Below are positions 58,763 through 64,000 of a stretch of 64,000 nucleotides of DNA, piece after piece. The translations under genes and the position numbers were made by a program. The notes below the pieces were generated by a model. It was not told the DNA's origin. It did not search any database and saw only the letters and a list, made by a program, of their open reading frames with translations. The number at the start of each line of letters is the position of its first letter. The first letter of the stretch is position 1. This DNA comes from Nitrosomonas sp. (GTDB lineage Bacteria; Pseudomonadota; Gammaproteobacteria; Burkholderiales; Nitrosomonadaceae), in the NCBI GenBank assembly GCA_024281675.1, contig JAMXAG010000004.1:121455-185454 (forward strand). Reading direction: 5' to 3'.

Positions 58763-59364
58763 TTGAAACGGCGGAATGATCCTATCACGACACCAAAAAT
58801 CTCAAACTGGGTATCTGGGCGAATGTAAATAGGTTTGTAAGTACCTGATGAATTGGCTGGCATCAGCCTGGGCATTTTGTTCGCCCCGTAATCAAAGATT
58901 TTAATAGTGAATTCACGGTCCACCACTGCAAGCACAATGTCGCCGATGCTTGGTGTCTTTGATCTATCTACCACCACTTTATCGCCTGGCAGTAAACCGA
59001 CATCAATCATCGAATCTCCCTTAATCGTAACGAAGAACGTCGATGCGGCATGATCAATTAGAAATTCACTGACATCGAGGCTTTTCTCGACATGATCATC
59101 CGCCGGACTGGGGAAACCTGCTGTCACTTTGGTGGAAAAAAGCGGTAACAAGGTTGATTGATCGCTCATGGCAGGAATAAAGAACTCATCCACGTTGGTT
59201 GCTTCATTAGCGGAATCTGTTCTTTTACGCTGGTATGCGTCAAGAAAGTTTTTGATGGAAGCTCCCTGACTCTCGGGTATACGCATTGTAACCGTCGGTT
59301 CGCCATATTTGCCCTGTCCGAGCGGCCTGCCTGCATTTTCTCTTTTTCCACCACGGCTTGACAT
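58759..59364 (-). CDS. umuD: UmuD-type self-cleaving SOS mutagenesis protein
   Basis: 201 residues from MSSRGGKRENAGRPLGQG, chosen because GGAG lies nine bases before that ATG; longer frames extend over the putative operator. The S24 domain has the cleavage site AG-FPSPADD, catalytic Ser in KGDSMIDVGLLPGDKVVVD and Lys in EFTIKIFDY. The extra N-terminal region (residues 1-60) occurs in mobile UmuD types. Overlaps the exonuclease gene by four bases. Confidence 0.93.
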   Translation of the reverse strand: MSSRGGKRENAGRPLGQGKYGEPTVTMRIPESQGASIKNFLDAYQRKRTDSANEATNVDEFFIPAMSDQSTLLPLFSTKVTAGFPSPADDHVEKSLDVSEFLIDHAASTFFVTIKGDSMIDVGLLPGDKVVVDRSKTPSIGDIVLAVVDREFTIKIFDYGANKMPRLMPANSSGTYKPIYIRPDTQFEIFGVVIGSFRRFK

Positions 59365-59381
59365 GTTTGAGTGCTCCATAT

Positions 59382-59397
59382 TTGATATATGAAACAG
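59382..59397 (-). promoter_or_regulatory. Possible LexA-type operator before umuD
   Basis: Minus strand CTG-N10-CAA with an AT-rich centre (TTTCATATAT), one base short of the CTG-N10-CAG half-sites usual for proteobacterial LexA. Lies 18 bases before the chosen umuD start. Confidence 0.4.
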
Positions 59398-59443
59398 CAT
59401 TCAAACACACCAGCCGTAGCAATGTCAATCAAGCTGAAAGAAT

Positions 59444-59887
59444 CTATATCAGGTCGTTGGATGATGGTTCCGATTCTGGCCCGGACAATCTGCGCAATCT
59501 TGGCCAGCGATCATGAATCCAATGGTATTCAGGTGGCGTTTCTTCAGTAACTACGTAGATTCTTTGTTCACCATCCCTTTCAGCAAGTAATGCCTGCATA
59601 GCGATGTCGGGTGCCGGAGTGATCCAATGGGATTGTTTGTCATGGTCTTTTTCCATAAAGCTTTCAACAGGAATTAATACCGGTCTTGGATGCCACGGCT
59701 TCCATTTTCCTGCTTTGATGGAATCAAGTCGTGCCCATCCGCCGTTGGAAAATTTACCTATCGCCTCTTCCTTTCGTCTACCCCAGATGATCCAGGTAAC
59801 ACCGCCATGTCGCAGCATTACAGGAAGCCTGGCATCAGGTTGCGGAAAGTAAATCTTCTGATCTTGGTATTCAATACCGCCGCACAT
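59444..59887 (-). CDS. Compact SRAP-domain (YedK/HMCES-like) protein, copy 2
   Basis: 147 residues, MCGGIEYQDQKIYFPQPDARLPVMLRHGGVTWIIWGRR, clearly paralogous to the protein at 49281. Cys2, the Asn/Arg block NGGWARLDSIKAGKW, the Glu region VESFMEKDH and the final WIHDRWPRL are kept. It lies between hipA and umuD on the same strand, consistent with a role in tolerance of abasic sites alongside UmuDC. Confidence 0.87.
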   Translation of the reverse strand: MCGGIEYQDQKIYFPQPDARLPVMLRHGGVTWIIWGRRKEEAIGKFSNGGWARLDSIKAGKWKPWHPRPVLIPVESFMEKDHDKQSHWITPAPDIAMQALLAERDGEQRIYVVTEETPPEYHWIHDRWPRLRRLSGPESEPSSNDLI

Positions 59888-59900
59888 AATAACCCGGCCA

Positions 59901-61151
59901 TTAGCTACTACGTGAACGTGAAATTGTTTTTGTGGCTATTGCAATTAGCCGTTGACTATCTTCATGCTCAAAGGATGGTGCCATACGTTTGATTTCATCG
60001 TTGCGCAATTGATGACGTTTTGCGGTCAGTTGCCAATTACCCAGACTTTCCCCGATCTTTTGTAATGCCAAGTCTGTTACTGACTGATTTAATGCAAAGT
60101 ATTCTGCCAGCTCCAGACAGGTATCTAATGATGGTTTAACGCTTTGGTTAAATGCCAGTTGATGCACTCGCTGGGCAAAAGGCTGGGGGGTTGGGTTTAA
60201 ATCATAAGCAGGTGCCAGTCGCCATCCCTGGGAAACACGCAAAAAACCATGATTACGGAGATGATCATCAATATTGCCGGTCATAGCGTTGAATGTCATG
60301 CGCCGCCATAATTCCAGGCGATCCTGTCCTGGTTGTGCAGATTCACGATTAATGGCATCGGCAATTTCCAGATAGCTCGCACCCTCCTTGGTATCTTCAT
60401 TGCGTCCTAATAGCGTCATGGCGGACATAAAAGGGGTACGCAGTGTTTTCTCACGGTCAAATCGCTTGACCAGTAGAACAGGTGAATCACTCTTTGCATT
60501 TAAAACCCTGAATGCTGTTACCTCAATTCCGGCTTGTTGTGCAAGATCCAGCATAACGGCTTCCCATAAACTGACTCGTTCGGTATCGTTCTGTGAAGAA
60601 AACTTGGCAATCCACAGTTCACCGGCGTCTTCAATCGCCGCTTTAGGTCGCGCTCCGCCAAGTGATGAACCAGGCTGCGCAAGCATGGCAAGATCAGCTG
60701 CGGTCTCAGTACCGCTCTCAAAATGTCTGGCTGCGGTTTCAAGTTGTCGCATATGAATCAGCTTTGGGATATTTGTATGTTCTGCAAGAAACACGTCCGG
60801 CATATGACTGTGACTTAAGCGAAGTCCACCCATGCGCATGTAATCACTAACACCCAACATATAGTCACTGTCACTTAAAAAAATACCAGTTGTGCGTGTC
60901 TGAATCAGTCTGCCCCAACGATCTGGTGAAATATCCTGGAAAGCACCCCATAAGCGGTTGTTCAAATACGGCATATCAACCAGTAAAGGGAGTTCCGGGT
61001 CAATGGCAAAGCGATTGGGGTGTTTGATCCAGGAGCGTTCATAGATAAAGCGGTAATTTTCCCTGCCACGGCTTTTATGAATTTCCAGGTGACCAATGCG
61101 ATGCAATTGTCCTTGCCAATCTAATGAGACAAGCAGGTGCGTATCACTCAT
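59901..61151 (-). CDS. hipA: HipA-family kinase toxin
   Basis: 416 residues. HipA N-terminal domain (LLVSLDWQGQLHRIGHLEI...NRLWGAFQDISPDRWGR), glycine-rich loop QPGSSLGGARPKAAIED, then KRFDREKTLRTPFMSAMTLLG, catalytic NAMTGNIDDHLRNHGFL (kinase HxD-like with Asp and Asn) and WRLAPAYDLNPTP (DFG-like). HipA toxins phosphorylate tRNA synthetases. Four-base overlap with hipB. Confidence 0.93.
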   Translation of the reverse strand: MSDTHLLVSLDWQGQLHRIGHLEIHKSRGRENYRFIYERSWIKHPNRFAIDPELPLLVDMPYLNNRLWGAFQDISPDRWGRLIQTRTTGIFLSDSDYMLGVSDYMRMGGLRLSHSHMPDVFLAEHTNIPKLIHMRQLETAARHFESGTETAADLAMLAQPGSSLGGARPKAAIEDAGELWIAKFSSQNDTERVSLWEAVMLDLAQQAGIEVTAFRVLNAKSDSPVLLVKRFDREKTLRTPFMSAMTLLGRNEDTKEGASYLEIADAINRESAQPGQDRLELWRRMTFNAMTGNIDDHLRNHGFLRVSQGWRLAPAYDLNPTPQPFAQRVHQLAFNQSVKPSLDTCLELAEYFALNQSVTDLALQKIGESLGNWQLTAKRHQLRNDEIKRMAPSFEHEDSQRLIAIATKTISRSRSS

Positions 61152-61447
61152 TTAGAGACCCTGACCCGTTTGGGTAGTTTTTCATCCATCAGATCCAGAC
61201 CGAGAGTATCATGGGTACGATCCATCAGCATTTCGAGTTCATCGGCTTTGCCAAGGATGTATAACGCCATCGCGTAATTGCCCATACTGGTATTAGGCTC
61301 ACCGCGTTCAATTTTTGCAACCGTAACCCGTGTGACGCCCATGCGCTCAGCCATCAATTGCACAGTAATTCCCCGGCGCTTTCTTGCGTCACGAATGTCA
61401 CCACCGAGTTTCTTCAGGACTTGTTCAATACGAAATGATCTGACAGA
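61148..61447 (-). CDS. hipB: HipB-like Xre-family antitoxin
   Basis: 99 residues from MSVRSFRIEQVLKKLGG. Helix-turn-helix ITVQLMAERMGVTRVTVAKIERGEPNTSMGNYAMALYILG. Upstream lies a palindrome likely to be its operator. Start uncertain; eight further residues are possible upstream. Confidence 0.9.
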   Translation of the reverse strand, partial: SVRSFRIEQVLKKLGGDIRDARKRRGITVQLMAERMGVTRVTVAKIERGEPNTSMGNYAMALYILGKADELEMLMDRTHDTLGLDLMDEKLPKRVRVSK

Positions 61448-61490
61448 CATAATGAATACTATAGCACACATGCAATGATATAAAGATCAT

Positions 61491-61504
61491 TATAGTATAC
61501 TATA
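61491..61504. promoter_or_regulatory. Palindromic operator before hipBA
   Basis: TATAGTATACTATA, a perfect 14-base palindrome, 43 bases before the chosen hipB start. The word ATACTATAG recurs at 61457, so two binding sites may exist. Autoregulation by HipB is inferred. Confidence 0.6.
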
Positions 61505-61526
61505 GATATCAAATACCGAATAATTG

Positions 61527-62642
61527 TCAGCGTGTACGACTTCTGCGTTTGCTCAATCCGCCATCTTCCTTCACAAAGGTTCTGGGTTTCCTAAAAATGG
61601 CGCTTATTTCACCAGATATCGATGCAAATAACCCTTCTTCCCGCAATGAACGATAATCAGAGCCCTCTACGGTTAGCACATCTTTTAGTATGCCAACTTC
61701 ACAGGCTTTGGATAATACCGGGTGCCTATAATCATTGGCATTCGTGATGGCAAATACCGTATTGACGCCGGAATTGCGTGCAAAATTTTGTAGCCGCGCC
61801 AGCAGCAGATTTTGAGGACGATTCAGTACAGATAGAGGTAATTCACTTAACGACAATACAAAACCATTTGCACTGATGCCTATCAAGTTAAAAAACTGGT
61901 CTCGCTTTTTTAAAGCATGGCCTATCTTTGCCAGATCCTCCGGTGAGGCTATTTTCTCCAGGAGCAGTTCATGACTTTTATAATGATTATTCTGATAACC
62001 TCCTGCCTGATTACCCATCCAATCCACAAAATCGACATGACCGTCTTTATCAATGACACTGTATTGACTGGTATTGATAACGACATGGCCTTTGAAACTC
62101 GGAACAAATGATGCGATTATTTCTGTGAGCCTGATATCCTGACTCGATGGCGTAGCATTACCCGATGGGTGATTATGCAATAACCAGTAACCATCGGCTT
62201 TAACATGTCGCCTAGTCTTTTCTACCAAAACACCCAGATCATGTTTGGCATGTCCAATCTTTTCCAGATAGACTGCACCCGGCAATCTGGAACTCACAGC
62301 CGTATGATGAACGATACGATTCATACGGGTATAGAAGATTCTGAGTGTCTCATAACGCGGATCGCGCAGTATTTGCGCCATTATTGCCAGATCTTGGCTT
62401 GACTTAATGGGCTGATTCAGGAAGGTGGTTCCTCCTTTTTCTCGGAAGTCTTTTGGGAAATCACAACCCAGTAAGGTGCCACCTGCCCATCGAGCATGAG
62501 CTTCAAGCAGTTCTGTATAGGCGCCTCTTCCTGCTTCCTTTTGCTTTTCGGTAGTACCGGGACGAGTCTCAATTTTTTCATAAAGATCACCTTCATCAGA
62601 ATTGGATGGGATTCCTGGAGTCTTCAGCATATTATCGCGCAT
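61527..62642 (-). CDS. RadC-like JAB-domain protein
   Basis: 371 residues. The JAB/MPN+ metal site is WLLHNHPSGNATPSSQDIRLTE near residue 155 with the preceding Glu region; RadC-type JAB proteins of this size belong to plasmids and conjugative elements. Residues 225-371 are an extra domain (FFNLIGISANGFVLSLSELPLSVLNRPQNLLLARL) of unknown role. Starts 20 bases after the TOPRIM gene on the same strand. Confidence 0.85.
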   Translation of the reverse strand: MRDNMLKTPGIPSNSDEGDLYEKIETRPGTTEKQKEAGRGAYTELLEAHARWAGGTLLGCDFPKDFREKGGTTFLNQPIKSSQDLAIMAQILRDPRYETLRIFYTRMNRIVHHTAVSSRLPGAVYLEKIGHAKHDLGVLVEKTRRHVKADGYWLLHNHPSGNATPSSQDIRLTEIIASFVPSFKGHVVINTSQYSVIDKDGHVDFVDWMGNQAGGYQNNHYKSHELLLEKIASPEDLAKIGHALKKRDQFFNLIGISANGFVLSLSELPLSVLNRPQNLLLARLQNFARNSGVNTVFAITNANDYRHPVLSKACEVGILKDVLTVEGSDYRSLREEGLFASISGEISAIFRKPRTFVKEDGGLSKRRSRTR

Positions 62643-62662
62643 CTTGTAGTCTCCTTAAAAGA

Positions 62663-64000
62663 TTACCTGGCCAATGCCCGTTTTTGCTTGATTTCCTGCT
62701 GCTTAGGTTCAATAGGGACTTGTAACTTCATCAAGCTGTCCTGTTTAACCTGCTGCGATATTTTTTCAATAACTGATCCAACCTGACGTTTGACGGCCTC
62801 AATACCCAGAACGCTTTGATTGGCCAGATCATTAAAATCATTTAATTTCTTTGAGTCTCGCTCACTCGGCGCAAAAATCGGAAATACTGCAGACCCATTT
62901 ACCAATTCCGCTGCTTCAAGTGCTTTTTCCTTGCCGGGGTTTTTGCCAAGGGTTGATTCCAGGTGATGATCATCATCTCCCGCAATAATGATGGGCTTGT
63001 GCGGATACTTTTCATGCAAATCCTTAGCTACTTTGGGCAGGTTGCCTGAATCAAATGCGGCTATGACAGAATAACCCAGCACCTGAGAGAGCGTGTCCGC
63101 CGTGGCATAGCCTTCAGCAATCACAATGGCAGGTGCAGCATCCAGTGCTGTGGGTCCCTGACTCTCGCCACCAACGATATGAAAATTATTCTCCTTTCTG
63201 CTACCCGCTGCAAAAAGCTTTGCGCCACTCGCCTGTATCGTTTGTACACTCCAGATTTGTCCATCAACATCTTGTGCGGACAGCAATAAATCACCGGCGG
63301 TCAGTACAATGCTGTTTGGATTTTTTTCTCGTAGTGCTTTGACTTCCTGCCAGTTTTGACCAATTTTGATGATTGAGTCATTGGGTAAATCATCCGCATT
63401 CTGCGGCACAATTCTCAGATTGCCTGGCCGGGCACGCTTGTCCATCAAGTAAGGATGCCCGGAATCGGCTACCGGTGCGACAGCCAGCAATTCTTTAAGC
63501 GCATCAGCAACCTTGATGTGCAGTGCCTGTTGCTCAGCTTTTCTATTTTGCTGCTTGATAGCGGCTTGGGCGATCAGTTCTGCTTTTTGCTCATCCGTTA
63601 GCGAATACCCCTTAGCTTTCCAGCGTGTTTCGATACCGGTTCGATTGTTCTTAAAATATCCGGCAGGATGACCATCCAGATGCGCTACATAAAAACCTGA
63701 TTTCTCACCGGACTTGTCGCTTTCAACTTTAATTCTGTGTTTGTTGCCATCCATCACCGGATGATTGCCATCAACCAGACAACTATTTGCGCGCAGCAAT
63801 TCAGCAAATTCCACGTGAGGATCTATCGCAGGTTCCTGTCGACTGGAAACATTCTCCGGCAGCCAACGTTGTAATGTTTGAATATCTGCTTCTGACCCTA
63901 CATACCAGGCATGAGCCTTTTTATCCCAACGAGCGCCAGCGGCCTTTGCCAAATCTTTTTCCGTATAAGGAACAATCAAATATTGACGAGCATTGTCATC
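62663..64000 (-). CDS. Primase-like protein with DUF5710 and TOPRIM domains (5' end off window)
   Basis: At least 445 codons; the frame continues off the right edge (DDNARQYLIVPYTEKDLAKAAGARWDKKAHAWYV is a DUF5710 domain and not a natural start). A zinc-ribbon-less primase-like middle (HPYLMDKRARPGNLRIV) is followed by a TOPRIM domain: APAIVIAEGYATADTLSQVLG (Glu) and PIIIAGDDDHHLE (DxD). This architecture is typical of TraC-like plasmid primases. First visible gene of the long minus-strand run. Confidence 0.87.
   Translation of the reverse strand, partial: DDNARQYLIVPYTEKDLAKAAGARWDKKAHAWYVGSEADIQTLQRWLPENVSSRQEPAIDPHVEFAELLRANSCLVDGNHPVMDGNKHRIKVESDKSGEKSGFYVAHLDGHPAGYFKNNRTGIETRWKAKGYSLTDEQKAELIAQAAIKQQNRKAEQQALHIKVADALKELLAVAPVADSGHPYLMDKRARPGNLRIVPQNADDLPNDSIIKIGQNWQEVKALREKNPNSIVLTAGDLLLSAQDVDGQIWSVQTIQASGAKLFAAGSRKENNFHIVGGESQGPTALDAAPAIVIAEGYATADTLSQVLGYSVIAAFDSGNLPKVAKDLHEKYPHKPIIIAGDDDHHLESTLGKNPGKEKALEAAELVNGSAVFPIFAPSERDSKKLNDFNDLANQSVLGIEAVKRQVGSVIEKISQQVKQDSLMKLQVPIEPKQQEIKQKRALAR

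Overview
The window looks like the chromosome of a betaproteobacterium, most likely a Nitrosomonas-like ammonia oxidiser. This is an inference from a moderately AT-rich backbone, split transhydrogenase genes, a compact ftsYEX-rpoH block, a flgMN pair and a cobalamin-salvage operon; no rRNA or species marker is present.

Left part (1-26.3 kb), mostly core genes. A minus-strand transhydrogenase operon (pntAA-pntAB-pntB, the last running off the window) is followed by a Zur/Fur-type regulator, an M16 peptidase, ftsY-ftsE-ftsX and rpoH with a CIRCE-like operator. From 8.6 to 15.7 kb lies a graveyard of insertion sequences (IS5-like, IS30, IS481, IS110 remnants) around flgM-flgN. Target duplications and split transposase genes show that the flgMN segment was inverted between two oppositely oriented IS copies. 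After this come rlpA, a large EF-hand-like membrane protein, and a riboswitch-controlled cobalamin uptake/salvage operon (btuB-btuM-cobO-cobU-cobT-cobC-cobS).

Middle part (26.4-51 kb), an accessory island. It is bordered by 3' halves of tRNA-Thr genes in inverted orientation, one beside an intact tyrosine integrase. Cargo: an RHH/ParE toxin-antitoxin pair; a beta-carbonic-anhydrase-like gene plus fmdB with a sigma-54 promoter and a divergent sigma-54 activator; a metal/metalloid block (DsrE-like, methyltransferase, ACR3-like carrier, CDF exporter, GDCCVxC protein, CusF-like protein, truncated HupE); an IS21 element joining truncated hupE to a truncated AIPR gene; and a modification/restriction locus (Vsr, Mrr-like nuclease broken by an IS66 that itself holds a second IS21-family element, and a C5-cytosine methyltransferase with a nine-G tract). 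Two MITE-like elements with long perfect terminal repeats are also present.

Right part (51-64 kb). A three-gene operon encodes three exported proteins: an unknown protein, an M23 peptidase and a caspase-like peptidase. Then follow a complete IS3-family element, an RNase H-like gene, and a long minus-strand run resembling a plasmid or integrative conjugative element: TOPRIM/DUF5710 primase-like protein, RadC-like JAB protein, HipB-HipA, SRAP, UmuD, an exonuclease/GIY-YIG fusion, and UmuC. The last three overlap and probably form one damage-tolerance operon on mobile DNA.
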